Below, piece after piece: positions 41,367 through 50,911 of a DNA stretch of 64,000 nucleotides. This DNA comes from Saccharomycodes ludwigii (Eukaryota > Ascomycota > Saccharomycetes > Saccharomycodales > Saccharomycodaceae), in assembly GCF_020623625.1 (NCBI RefSeq), contig NC_060202.1:1258501-1322500 (forward strand), written 5' to 3'. Every line of letters starts with the position of its first letter. Position 1 is the first letter of the stretch. The notes beneath the pieces were generated by a model. The model was not told where the DNA came from and searched no databases. It worked only from the letters and a program-made list of their open reading frames with translations. Made by a program: the position numbers and the translations under genes.

Positions 41367-41927
41367 GTTTTTGGACTTAATAATAAGCAGGTCTTTTTCA
41401 GTTTCAATGTCTACTGATGATTCTTCTTCGTTAATAAAGAAATCTATGGCTTTTAATAATAATACTAGTAAAAGTACTACGGATGATGTCGTATTGCAGA
41501 AAGAAGAAGATATTGTCATAACCAGATCCTTATATTACAATGATATTAGCGCTAAGAATACTTTGCTAGAAAGTTTAGTTTTTTTTTTTTTGAAATTTTA
41601 TTATTTTTCATTTTAACTTATTTTATTTGAAGATATTTTTACGTATTTTTTTTTTTTCTTTTTCTTATGTTTGTTGCTTTTACAAATTGAACGGTGATCT
41701 CTGTTTTGCTACGCCTTCGCCGTGTTTATTGATAGCCCTAATTCAATATTTTTGCCGTCTTGAAACAAAAACAAAAAATTTGTTGCAATTGAGTGCCAAA
41801 TGGCAATTAATCACTCTGCACAGAAATGGCCGAAGTACTCTTTTTGTTTCTCTTTTTTATAAAACTACCCTCCGATCGTTTTGAGATAACGGCCGTTTCT
41901 ATTGTTATTATGTTCTTTTTTTCTTGT

Positions 41928-41962
<35 letters not shown>

Positions 41963-42077
41963 CCTTTTTCTTTTCCTTTTTCTTTTCCTTTTTCTTTTAA
42001 AATGTGACTGTAGTATTACAACATTTTATTTCAAAAGAACCCTTCCTACAATAGGAGGAAAAGAAAAGAAAGAAAAA
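41367..42077. other. Intergenic, TPM to EOS1
   Basis: 0.7 kb. The first 240 bp hold a coding-like small ORF (41407-41616, listed separately). The rest is T-rich, with a T tract of about 35 nt (41930-41962) followed by TTTTCC repeats just upstream of EOS1. Confidence 0.6.
41407..41616 (+). CDS. Possible small protein, unrecognised
   Basis: 69 codons starting MSTDDSSSLIKKSMAF, 40 bp after the TPM stop. Codons 1-58 use varied, polar residues with no homopolymer (STTDDVVLQKEEDIVITRSL, YYNDISAKNTLLESL) and look like genuine coding sequence. The last 11 residues are T-tract derived. A TTTTTCAG splice-acceptor-like string lies just before the ATG (41394-41401), so it might be an exon. I know no S. 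cerevisiae gene between TPM and EOS1. It could be a small gene, a remnant or chance. Confidence 0.35.
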   Translation: MSTDDSSSLIKKSMAFNNNTSKSTTDDVVLQKEEDIVITRSLYYNDISAKNTLLESLVFFFLKFYYFSF

Positions 42078-43820
42078 ATGTGTGGAAGAATGATATTTGA
42101 CCATTTTATAGATGACAATAACACCACTATTACCAATAATAAAGGAGGACAAAAAAAAAGTTCCCAAAGGAACGATAGCAATGATAACGACGAGGAATAT
42201 GAAATAGATAATGATCTAACTGATATAGAATTCAATGCTGAAGATCAAACAAATAGAGATATAACCTTGAATACTACTGTTAGTAATGGTAGTACTAGTA
42301 GCACCGCCAGTAGCCTAAGAGGTGAAACAACAGTAAGGAGTAAAAAAAGAAAAAGAAAAACTATTAATAAAAATAGGGAGAACGATATTTCACACCCAGT
42401 TGGACACCATATTTATCATCATCATCATCACTATCATCATTATCAACGTCCTAGTATCAATAACACTGCATCTTCTTCTTGTAATAATAGTATTTCTCAC
42501 AATAATAGTATTTCTCCTAATAATAGTATTCCTCCCAATAATAGTATTCCTCCCAATAATAGTCTTTCTCCCAATAATAGTATTTCTCCCAATAACACTA
42601 AACACCATTACACTTCGTTATCTTTAAGGGAACTAAGCTTACAAAATCTAAATGCATTACAACATTTTTCGCTATCCATTTGTAGAGATATAGCATTTAT
42701 CCCACCAATATTAGGACTTTTTAATTCCCTTAAGAGAGCAATGGAATTAAATATTAATAAGTCCATTTCATCGCATAACAGCGGCAATTTGGGTGTTTTA
42801 TTTTACAATTATTTATTACAAAATGTTACAAGTAATCCGAGCCCTATTGCTCATCACAATCATGCCTTTGGTGGCTATTCACTTAATGATACAGTTGATA
42901 TGAAGAATGACATAGATATAAACCCAGTAATTAATATGTTTCAAAACTTTTGGAAACAGTATCAACCTGAGCATCAATACCAACAACAAATATCTTTTAT
43001 GGACTTTAATGCCACTTTTAATATGATGAAGTTCTTTTTGACAAATAATTACCAAACGCTGGTTAATGGAGAAAACAACAATAACATAAATGACAGTAGT
43101 ACTAGTTTTAGTAGCATATCCAATATTGTAAGCTTATTATTAAATACCATTAACAATGCATCTAATGCTACGGCCATTAATAGTAGTGGTATTAATAATA
43201 ATACTAGTAATAATAATACTAGTAATAATAATACTAGTAATAATAATAAAACAAATGGTAATATTCATGAAAATTATTTATCTGCTATAATAACAGCTAG
43301 ATCAAGTGAATATTTGGTTTGTGCAATGTGGTGTTTAGTTTCTTTATACCTAACGTATGTCATACTGGACTCGCTAATGATTAGATGGATTACCAAATAT
43401 TCAATACCAGCTGCTATACTTAGAATGTTTTCAATTAGTTTAATGCTTATTACTGTAGAACTACTCTGTTTATCATCATTAAGTCCTGCTAAAGATGATT
43501 ACTCTTTACATACTTGGATATTCATTAGTTGCATGTTAACTGTTGGATATATATGGCAAAGTTTTTGGACATCTTATTTAAAATATCAGCAACCAAAACA
43601 GCTAGGCAACAATAATAAAACTAGCAGCAAGTCCCAGAATAACAAATTTTTGAAATATACCTGGAAAAGACATTTAGATTTATATAATATTATTGTATTT
43701 GCAGTTATTCCTATTGGTATGGCCAGCTTTATTACTATGATCATATTATTGAGGAATTTGATTATACAGCGATTAGATGTGGAACAATTGGAAAGAATAT
43801 ATGGTCAGTTATATAATTAA
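42078..43820 (+). CDS. EOS1: N-glycosylation / ER membrane protein Eos1
   Basis: ER membrane protein whose loss in S. cerevisiae affects N-glycosylation and oxidative-stress tolerance. From the ATG at 42078 the product is 580 aa against 366; the excess is low-complexity. The conserved core starts SLSLRELSLQNLNALQHFSL (about residues 177-196), continues RDIAFIPPILGLFNSLKRAM, and after an Asn-rich insert resumes at SSEYLVCAMWCLVSLYLTYV with four hydrophobic segments to the end. The frame stays open 84 codons upstream to another ATG (41826), but that part is a translated T tract (poly-Phe), so the later ATG is preferred. Matches YNL080C in order and strand. Confidence 0.9.
   Translation: MCGRMIFDHFIDDNNTTITNNKGGQKKSSQRNDSNDNDEEYEIDNDLTDIEFNAEDQTNRDITLNTTVSNGSTSSTASSLRGETTVRSKKRKRKTINKNRENDISHPVGHHIYHHHHHYHHYQRPSINNTASSSCNNSISHNNSISPNNSIPPNNSIPPNNSLSPNNSISPNNTKHHYTSLSLRELSLQNLNALQHFSLSICRDIAFIPPILGLFNSLKRAMELNINKSISSHNSGNLGVLFYNYLLQNVTSNPSPIAHHNHAFGGYSLNDTVDMKNDIDINPVINMFQNFWKQYQPEHQYQQQISFMDFNATFNMMKFFLTNNYQTLVNGENNNNINDSSTSFSSISNIVSLLLNTINNASNATAINSSGINNNTSNNNTSNNNTSNNNKTNGNIHENYLSAIITARSSEYLVCAMWCLVSLYLTYVILDSLMIRWITKYSIPAAILRMFSISLMLITVELLCLSSLSPAKDDYSLHTWIFISCMLTVGYIWQSFWTSYLKYQQPKQLGNNNKTSSKSQNNKFLKYTWKRHLDLYNIIVFAVIPIGMASFITMIILLRNLIIQRLDVEQLERIYGQLYN
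42483..42590 (+). repeat. 18-bp coding minisatellite in EOS1
   Basis: Six tandem 18-bp units of the type AATAATAGTATTTCTCCC encode NNSIS/PP hexapeptides. Third-position and Ser/Pro differences among units show partial divergence. A second 15-bp repeat (AATAATAATACTAGT, three units) lies near 43195-43245. Confidence 0.9.
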
Positions 43821-44058
43821 AATAAAGAGGTGACCTGATTATATATTGTATGTCAAGGATTCTTTGATAACATCGGATTAATATTCTAATTGGACCAATT
43901 ATACACATCCGGTATGGCTATAATGGACATGTTTTTCCATTTTGTGTTTCGGATAATAATCTTTATATATGTATAGCCAAAGCAGGAAAATAAATAAATT
44001 GTTTCTCTTTTTTTTTAGTGTGTTTTTTCTTTGTATAAGTGCGTAGAGGTGCAAGATA

Positions 44059-44092
<34 letters not shown>

Positions 44093-44259
44093 TTTTTTTT
44101 GATACTGTTCTCTTTTTCGTTATTCTGTTTTTATTCTTTTTAATTTTTTACAAAAAAATTTTTTTTTTTTTTTTTTGACTACAGCTTACGTTTTTCTTCA
44201 CAGCAGCAAATAATCACATTAACAACACTACTCTGACATACAGGTAACTACACATACAA
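43821..44259. other. Intergenic, EOS1 to SWS2
   Basis: 0.44 kb with a TA repeat followed by a T tract (about 44057-44100) and a second T run (44160-44176) before SWS2. No gene seen. Confidence 0.7.
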
Positions 44260-44715
44260 ATGGTTGTTCATATTCTAGGTAAAGGTTTTAAAGGTAAAGA
44301 AGTTGTAAGAATAGGTTTATCTTCTAAATTCTATGGAATCGGTTTAAAAACCGCTGAAGCCATATGTTCTAGATTAGGTTTTTACCCATGGATGAGAATG
44401 CATCAATTAACTGAACCACAACTCATGATGCTTACCAAGGAGCTATCGGAAATGACTATTGAAGGAGATGCTCGTGCCATAGTTAAAGAAAATATTGCAT
44501 TAAAGAGGAAGATCGGATCTTATGCAGGGTTAAGACATGCTATGAATTTACCCGTTCGTGGTCAAAATACTAGAAATAATGCTAATACAGCTAGAAGATT
44601 GAACAAATTAGATAGAAGGGGTTATCATACCGTTCCTGTTAATACCTATAACAATGGTTATACAAAAAGTGTAATTTTATCCCAAATAACAAATTTAACT
44701 AACAACAAATTTTAA
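44260..44715 (+). CDS. SWS2: Mitochondrial small-subunit ribosomal protein uS13m (Sws2)
   Basis: Mitochondrial homolog of bacterial S13, in the head of the small subunit where it contacts P-site tRNA and the large subunit. 151 aa (S. cerevisiae 143). [20 protein letters not shown] at the start equals the yeast family N-terminus. The helix-two-turn-helix region [20 protein letters not shown] is followed by the long helix and the basic tail [20 protein letters not shown], the S13 signature. No cleavable presequence is apparent, as in the S. cerevisiae protein. Position after EOS1 matches YNL081C. Confidence 0.95.
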   Translation: MVVHILGKGFKGKEVVRIGLSSKFYGIGLKTAEAICSRLGFYPWMRMHQLTEPQLMMLTKELSEMTIEGDARAIVKENIALKRKIGSYAGLRHAMNLPVRGQNTRNNANTARRLNKLDRRGYHTVPVNTYNNGYTKSVILSQITNLTNNKF

Positions 44716-44757
44716 AAAATCTACAAATATTACAACTATGTAGAACATCATTTTTTA

Positions 44758-44797
<40 letters not shown>
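44758..44797. repeat. About 40-nt pure A tract between convergent SWS2 and PMS1
   Basis: One of the longest uninterrupted homopolymers in the window. It lies in the 220-bp shared 3' region of SWS2 and PMS1 and reads as U-rich transcript end for PMS1. Confidence 0.85.
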
Positions 44798-44799
<2 letters not shown>

Positions 44800-44934
44800 T
44801 TGGAAACACAGTGTATGTATATACCGTATGTAGCATGTAAATATATATAGGATATTAGTCTAATCTCTAGAAAAAGAAGAAATAAAAGGATACATTTTTC
44901 AGTTTTTTTTTGTTTTTTTTGCCTTTTCAATATA

Positions 44935-47667
44935 TCACAATTCATAATCATTGTTGAATGAGTCCCAGTCTTTTAGTTCCATCAAATGCCTCATTGTTGG
45001 TCTTCCATGTGGACAATTCCAAGGCTTGTCTAGTTCACCCAAATTGTGAACTACCCTTTGCATGGTCCTTGTAGTTAATGGTTTACCTATCATGATACTC
45101 ATTCTACATGATCTCATAGCAAACATGGATCTTATTTTAGAACATCTTACCATGCCATAATCGCAATTATTATGATTCAAATCGGCAGTTTGTTCTTTTA
45201 TTAAATGAATCAATTCATAAAAATCAGAAAAGTCAAACATAACTCTTTTAGAAGTGGGTAAACTCAATAATTTAATTTTACCAGTATCCCCATCCTTATC
45301 ATCTACTTGTAATTTAAATCCATTAGCCTCAAAAATAGGAATATTATCCAATACTATTAACTCATCTATTAAACTTAATTCCATAGGTTGAGGCCGTAAT
45401 AAATATTGATGTTTGAATTTATGTGATTTCTGTAACATTTCAAAATTATACTTTTCATCAGATGCATGTTGATCAACTATAAATAAATCGTATTTTTTGC
45501 TAGCGGGAATATATCTAGTACATATTATGAAGCCTAGGTTAAATTGTCCCACAATTTTCATTTTAGTAAAATCAGACTTAGAAACCGTTAACGTTAAAAA
45601 ATTTTCGCCTTCATCTTTATCCTCAATTTTATCATTCTTATTAAATAATGACAAATGTTTAACTTTGGTCACATCCAAAAATTCCTCGGTCTTTTTAATT
45701 ATTGCATCGATTTTAATATCATTGATTTCTAATTCGTATGAATATAAACTTGGTATGTACGGGATAATTTCTTTATTAGTATTTTCAATAGTAACACTGC
45801 TTTTTTTTGTTGTTTTCCCCGATGAAGCTAATGGTTGTCTTTCATTTAATACCGACATCTTTGATGAATCAGCATCCTCAGCTTCATCGTTCTCATGTCC
45901 CTCGATATCTAATTTTGTGTTTTCTTTGCTTTTTGTGTTTAATTTGAGTTTCTCATGTATTTTGATGTCATCTAATTCAATAATAAGATCTTCCTCCTTA
46001 GTATTCCCACTTTCTTGTCCAACACTAGTACCATTTTCTAATGAATTATCACAACAAGGGTGATCTTCATCTTTCTCATTTCCTGAAACTCTTTTGGAAA
46101 ACGCATCTAGTCTTAATTGATAGCTTCTAATATTTGGTCTTTTGGTTGTGTGTGGTTCATGTTTTGAAATAGACTTTGTTTCTTTATTATCTTCTAAACC
46201 CATTTGGTCATCAGATTCTACTGAATTGGTATCATCGGTGTCTTCAGTTGCTTGTTTATCAGATTCTACTGAATCGGTAGCATTAGTGTCTTCCGCAGCA
46301 TGTTTTTCTTCATTATTTGTGTTTGATGATACATCAAATATAGAAACCTTTTCAGTTGTGTAATTTAAACTAGAAGTTGTTGGTGTATATTGCGAAATAA
46401 TTGAGTCCATAGTGGCTTCTACCTTAGAAGGCTCCGTATTGTTATTTCCAGAGTCTGTAGAGTCTGTTTTTCTTCTTTTAAATTTGATTAAACTTTCAGA
46501 CTCGTCAACGCTAGTATCTTTTATAGGATTGTGCTCTTCCTTTTTTACGTAAGTGGCAGCAATTCTCTCTGGATTATTAGTTGGTAAAACCATTTCCTGT
46601 TTATTAAAATAATCTACAAGAGCTTCTCTTAATTGTTCTAAAACATCACTTTCATTGTGCAATAACATAGTTCTTTTATCAGGCGTAACGTTAACATCTA
46701 GCATAGACACACTTATTTCAAAATCTAAGATAAATGCTGGGTATTGAACATTGTTAAAGGATCTGTATACTTCATTTATAATTTTTACAATTAATGGATA
46801 GTCTACCGGTCTTTTATTGAAATATAAAAACTGCCTATCCTTAGTAGGTCGTCCACAACCAAATGAATTTTGGGAGATATATCCATTCACTACAATTGTA
46901 CCTCCTTCAAAACTGTATTCCTGTACAAAACTTTTCTTTGGAGAAATTTCCAAGATTAGTTGACAATCGCCTAAGCCTTTCATAGCATTTGAGCCAAAAA
47001 TATTGGTGAAATTTTTAGGTATTCCCTTATTGATAGGGGCTGATGATAAAATTAAGTTTTTCCTGTTGTGATTACTTGAAATATTCCAAACTGTAATGGT
47101 GATCCCATCTTGGATAATTGCGTGATCTTGAATCATATTACAACAATGAGTGAATTTTCTTTTATGATTTTTTTCAAAGTCTTTTCTTCTGACTGGTAGG
47201 TTACTAAATAAATGACTAACAGTTATTGTTGTCCCCTTATTTCTGCTGGCTACTTTACAATCGATCAATTGGCCATTTGTGTCGTACAATAATTTATTGC
47301 CCTTCGGCGGAGTTTCACATGAAGTTAAAACCTGTAGATTTCCACCAGTTAAACAACATAATGATGATAGTGCCTCGCCTCTGAAACCGAGTGTAGATAG
47401 GTTATTACTTAGATCCTCGAAACATGAAATCTTTGAAGTGAAATGTTTTAAACACAGGCTTTGAAAATTATCTTTTGATATTCCACAACCATTGTCATTA
47501 ACCTCTATAGATTCTAGCCCGTAATTTTTAAAGGTGATTTCTATTTTAGTAGCACCGGAATCTATACTATTTTCTAGTAATTCTTTGACACATGATGTTA
47601 AATCTATAATAACTTGGCCAGATGTTATACTATGAACTTCAACTTTATTAATCTTTTGAATAGACAT
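44935..47667 (-). CDS. PMS1: DNA mismatch repair endonuclease Pms1 (MutL-alpha)
   Basis: MutL homolog that pairs with Mlh1 and nicks the daughter strand in post-replicative mismatch repair. 910 aa (S. cerevisiae about 873-904). The N-terminal GHKL ATPase (about 1-340) shows ELLENSIDSGATKIEI, NDNGCGI, FRGEALSSL and GTTITVSHLF. A disordered acidic linker (about 380-640) contains a 16-residue near-tandem duplication (AEDTNATDSVESDK / TEDTDDTNSVESDD). The C-terminal dimerisation and endonuclease domain holds the metal-binding DQHASDEKYNFE and the later CPHGRPTMRHL, so the nuclease site looks intact. It is divergent from REV7 with a 278-bp shared promoter containing an MCB box. Confidence 0.96.
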   Translation of the reverse strand: MSIQKINKVEVHSITSGQVIIDLTSCVKELLENSIDSGATKIEITFKNYGLESIEVNDNGCGISKDNFQSLCLKHFTSKISCFEDLSNNLSTLGFRGEALSSLCCLTGGNLQVLTSCETPPKGNKLLYDTNGQLIDCKVASRNKGTTITVSHLFSNLPVRRKDFEKNHKRKFTHCCNMIQDHAIIQDGITITVWNISSNHNRKNLILSSAPINKGIPKNFTNIFGSNAMKGLGDCQLILEISPKKSFVQEYSFEGGTIVVNGYISQNSFGCGRPTKDRQFLYFNKRPVDYPLIVKIINEVYRSFNNVQYPAFILDFEISVSMLDVNVTPDKRTMLLHNESDVLEQLREALVDYFNKQEMVLPTNNPERIAATYVKKEEHNPIKDTSVDESESLIKFKRRKTDSTDSGNNNTEPSKVEATMDSIISQYTPTTSSLNYTTEKVSIFDVSSNTNNEEKHAAEDTNATDSVESDKQATEDTDDTNSVESDDQMGLEDNKETKSISKHEPHTTKRPNIRSYQLRLDAFSKRVSGNEKDEDHPCCDNSLENGTSVGQESGNTKEEDLIIELDDIKIHEKLKLNTKSKENTKLDIEGHENDEAEDADSSKMSVLNERQPLASSGKTTKKSSVTIENTNKEIIPYIPSLYSYELEINDIKIDAIIKKTEEFLDVTKVKHLSLFNKNDKIEDKDEGENFLTLTVSKSDFTKMKIVGQFNLGFIICTRYIPASKKYDLFIVDQHASDEKYNFEMLQKSHKFKHQYLLRPQPMELSLIDELIVLDNIPIFEANGFKLQVDDKDGDTGKIKLLSLPTSKRVMFDFSDFYELIHLIKEQTADLNHNNCDYGMVRCSKIRSMFAMRSCRMSIMIGKPLTTRTMQRVVHNLGELDKPWNCPHGRPTMRHLMELKDWDSFNNDYEL

Positions 47668-47812
47668 TTGTGGATAAAAGACGATGGAGAGGCTTTTTGT
47701 TGCTGTTCTAAGAGAGGGTTAAGTTTGTTATACTTTGAATAAGTTTGATAGTTGAGTTTTGAAAATTTAGAGGGAATATAAAAAGGTGATAAAAATATTA
47801 TTACGCGTTTTT

Positions 47813-47843
<31 letters not shown>

Positions 47844-47945
47844 CGTACCTCACACACACAAAAAAAAATTACTTGTTGTGAATGAAATGAAACCTTGGCA
47901 AAAATAAAATAAAAAAATAACTAATAATACTTTTTTGGTTTCCAA
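47668..47945. promoter_or_regulatory. PMS1/REV7 bidirectional promoter with MCB box
   Basis: The 278 bp between the divergent starts of PMS1 and REV7 contain ACGCGT at 47803-47808, nearly central (136 and 138 bp from the two ATGs), followed by a T tract (about 47814-47843). MBF control through this site would couple both repair genes to S phase. Confidence 0.65.
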
Positions 47946-48671
47946 ATGAGAGATTATTTGGTCATATATTTAAAATGCTGGATTAACATTATTCTGTATT
48001 ATAGAAATGTTTATCCGTTAACCTCATTTACGTTGACAACCTTTAATGTTTTCAACTTACCTCAACAAATACCAATAAATAGAAATCCTAAATTAATTAA
48101 TTATATAGAAACATTAATAGCAGATATTGTAGATGATAAATTAATTAATCTGAGCTTGAGTTCTATAACGGTAGCAATAATTGAAATAGAAAATAATAAC
48201 GAAACGATTAAGGGAAAAACACACATTACTAATGACAATGTGATTGTTGAAAAATATATTTTAGACTTTCAAGAATTTCAGTATGATAATATTAAATTAT
48301 CCAGTTCACCTAATGATGATGATGCGTGTGGAAAAGAAATGATATTTCAAGAGTTTAGAAGTAGTTTAAACAACTTTACAAACTTTATCAAAAATCTACC
48401 ATATGGATTTAAAGACGGACAAGTGAAATTTAAAGTGTTTATTGAGTGTCTTGATCAAATGTTGGGCTTGGATCCTGGTAGAGATGTAAAGTTCAATTGG
48501 GCCCTAAGAAGAAAACACGAATTATTTCATGTTAATAACAATATTGAAGAAAATTTTATTTTTCAAGACAACGAAAATAATATTCCTGTTCAGAATTGTA
48601 AAAAATCTCTGGGATGTTGTGTAATAGGCGAAAACAAAGTTATTTATCATCTTTTTGAGAGTTTAAAATAA
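47946..48671 (+). CDS. REV7: DNA polymerase zeta subunit Rev7 (HORMA)
   Basis: Accessory subunit of translesion polymerase zeta (Rev3-Rev7-Pol31-Pol32), a HORMA-domain protein. 241 aa (S. cerevisiae 245). VIYLKCWINIILYYRNVYPL, FNVFNLPQQIPINRNPKLIN and YIETLIADIVDD match the N-terminal HORMA core. VEKYILDFQEFQ and FQEFRSSLNNFTNFIKNLP match its central strands. The C-terminal safety-belt part is less conserved. The start at MRDYLVIYLKCW fits the S. cerevisiae start to within a few residues. YIL139C is the syntenic equivalent. Confidence 0.95.
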   Translation: MRDYLVIYLKCWINIILYYRNVYPLTSFTLTTFNVFNLPQQIPINRNPKLINYIETLIADIVDDKLINLSLSSITVAIIEIENNNETIKGKTHITNDNVIVEKYILDFQEFQYDNIKLSSSPNDDDACGKEMIFQEFRSSLNNFTNFIKNLPYGFKDGQVKFKVFIECLDQMLGLDPGRDVKFNWALRRKHELFHVNNNIEENFIFQDNENNIPVQNCKKSLGCCVIGENKVIYHLFESLK

Positions 48672-49023
48672 GCAAGTGTGAAATGTGTACATTATGAACA
48701 TATAGTTATTATTACTACTGTTATGAAAAGTAGTTAGTTGACTTGATATTAGAATTTCAAATAAAATTGTATTTGAAGATCAATTCTAGAATATATGACC
48801 CAATACATTTATTTTTATTTTATGAAAATAAATAAATAAATAATAAAAAAATTTTTCTTTTTTTTTTTTTTTTTTTTTCATTGATATTAACATGGTAATG
48901 ACGATAATAGTTACAGCACAAAGCATGACTTTAATTTGAAAATATTAAAAATGGTTTATATTATGATTTTTAGCTTGTAAAAAAAAAAAAAATAAAATAA
49001 AAATAATGGACTAAAATAAACTA
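48672..49023. other. Convergent 3' region, REV7 / SAL1
   Basis: 0.35 kb with a T tract (48858-48878) and A-rich stretch. Shared terminators; no gene seen. Confidence 0.7.
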
Positions 49024-50820
49024 TTATTGTTCTAGCTTCAATATTTTCTTCAAATTCTCATAACATAAATAACTAATGGAAACAGCAGGACAAACTTTAG
49101 CTATATTGGGCACTAATCCCTTAAATAAACCTTGGTACCCTTCGCGTGCTACAGTTTTACGGAAAACATCGAAAAAGCCATTATATGTGTAAGGATGAGC
49201 AAAAGTACCTTGGGCTTGCAATCTGGTTCTTAATAAATTAATGGGGTAAACTAAAGTGGCCCCCACAGTTCCACTGAATGCACCCATAGGTAATACTATA
49301 AAATTACTTAAAGTCACATCTTCCACTGGAACATGTCGTTTTAAAGCTTCCCTTTGAATAAACCATTTTTTTAATGCAGTAAAGGTGCCTAAATCCAAAG
49401 CAGCATATGGGAAAATCCCCATAACACCCACACCAACACCTCTGTAAAAAATCCTCAATCCTCCACCATTATTATACATTTCCTTAGCGGTGGTTATTAA
49501 CAGTTTGTTTCCCTTTAACTTGTTATCTAATGGTGCACATTGCATTCTATACTTCAAAGTATCAATTGGGTAAACACTGAATTGGGCCATAACACCAGCC
49601 ATCCCACCAGCTAAATAAGTTGAAAATTTAGACAATTCATCAAGATTGTTGGCACCTTCTAAAGTAGCCATCATTTTCTTAGTTAGTTCAAAAGAACCAA
49701 ATTTAATAGCACTTTCAGGGAAAACTTTTATGACGTTTAGTCCATTACCGACGTAAAATGATTTTAAGCCACCTTGTCTATAAATAGTCTTGATAGCTTT
49801 AACTAGAGGCGACTGTATTTTAGATAAATCGGAAGTTGGATGCTTTGCGTGGGCTGCTAAAGCACTTTTAGAGTTTAATAGTGTGGAAGATAAATCTGTT
49901 CTTGCAATAAGAAAAACTTTAATACGATCGAATGGGGCGGTACATGTTCTGGAAATAACACCTGATAATCCGCCGGCTATGAAGAACCCACCACCCTTGA
50001 TAAAATCGTTAATAAGCGTCATATCACCTTCACTGGATAGATCCACATCTTCATTAAATAAATAAAAGGAATAATAACTATAAGCTGTGTGTAATCGAGA
50101 GCCTTGTTTTCTGGGCATAAAAATTAAAAAATTTCTCCATTGATTGTAAGTTATGGTATTGGGTAAACTATCTGTTATTTTAGTATTACTGCTATTGTTA
50201 TTATTATCGGTTTTAAGACTCTGTTGCTGTTGTTGTTCTTGTTGTTCCTGTTGTTCCGATTTTTGGTGATGGTTATGCTGTAGTATATCCTGTTGTTGTT
50301 GCTTTGTACTTTTAAAAGCCCATGAAATAAAATTTTTGAAATTATTTTTTTTACTTTGAAGATTATTGTGGTTTTCTGGCATGTTTGTATTTGTATCTTT
50401 GTCCGACATTTGAAGTTTTCCACTATTAGCAGACAAATCTATGGTATCATTTCCCAATGACTGCTCTTTTTCAGCTAGATATTTCATAATTTCTTCTGAA
50501 TTTACTTTTCCATCTTTATCTTTATCAATTTTATCAAATCCATTTTTGATTTCTTGCTCCGCTTTCAAGACATATCGAACAAAATCATGGTAATCTATAA
50601 TATGATCATGATTGATATCTATGTTATTAAAGATAGTTGTTATAGCGTCATCATTATCTTTAAATGGATGATTCGAGAATTGGAATGCTTTTTTTAATGT
50701 TTTTAAATCTACTTTGCCTGTTTTATTTACATCAATTGAATTGTATAATCCCTTAAAGCGTTCATCTTTTTGCTTAATGGTTTCTGTAGATGGATCGACA
50801 TTATTAAAATTATCAGCCAT
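49024..50820 (-). CDS. SAL1: Calcium-dependent mitochondrial ATP-Mg/Pi carrier Sal1
   Basis: SCaMC-type carrier exchanging ATP-Mg and phosphate across the inner membrane, gated by cytosolic Ca2+. From the ATG at 50820 the product is 598 aa (S. cerevisiae about 545). EF hands in the N-terminal half are DVNKTGKVDLKTLKKAF, DINHDHIIDYHDFVRYV and DKDKDGKVNSEEIMKYL (about residues 28-125). A Gln/Asn-rich insertion (about 160-220) follows and accounts for the extra length. The carrier domain has three repeats with PFDRIKVFLIA, PIDTLKYRMQC and PINLLRTRLQA and the GLFKGLVPNIAKVCPAV end. The frame continues 41 codons upstream, but those residues come from TA and A tracts, so the MADNFNNVDP start is preferred. 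YNL083W by synteny. Confidence 0.95.
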   Translation of the reverse strand: MADNFNNVDPSTETIKQKDERFKGLYNSIDVNKTGKVDLKTLKKAFQFSNHPFKDNDDAITTIFNNIDINHDHIIDYHDFVRYVLKAEQEIKNGFDKIDKDKDGKVNSEEIMKYLAEKEQSLGNDTIDLSANSGKLQMSDKDTNTNMPENHNNLQSKKNNFKNFISWAFKSTKQQQQDILQHNHHQKSEQQEQQEQQQQQSLKTDNNNNSSNTKITDSLPNTITYNQWRNFLIFMPRKQGSRLHTAYSYYSFYLFNEDVDLSSEGDMTLINDFIKGGGFFIAGGLSGVISRTCTAPFDRIKVFLIARTDLSSTLLNSKSALAAHAKHPTSDLSKIQSPLVKAIKTIYRQGGLKSFYVGNGLNVIKVFPESAIKFGSFELTKKMMATLEGANNLDELSKFSTYLAGGMAGVMAQFSVYPIDTLKYRMQCAPLDNKLKGNKLLITTAKEMYNNGGGLRIFYRGVGVGVMGIFPYAALDLGTFTALKKWFIQREALKRHVPVEDVTLSNFIVLPMGAFSGTVGATLVYPINLLRTRLQAQGTFAHPYTYNGFFDVFRKTVAREGYQGLFKGLVPNIAKVCPAVSISYLCYENLKKILKLEQ

Positions 50821-50868
50821 ATTATTAATGTTTTTTTTTTTTTTTTTTTTTTTGCTTTGCTTTGTTTT

Positions 50869-50911
<43 letters not shown>

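Noticed and set aside
41826-42077. EOS1 extended start
   Set aside because: Adds a poly-Phe stretch from a T tract plus TTTTCC repeats; more likely 5' leader.
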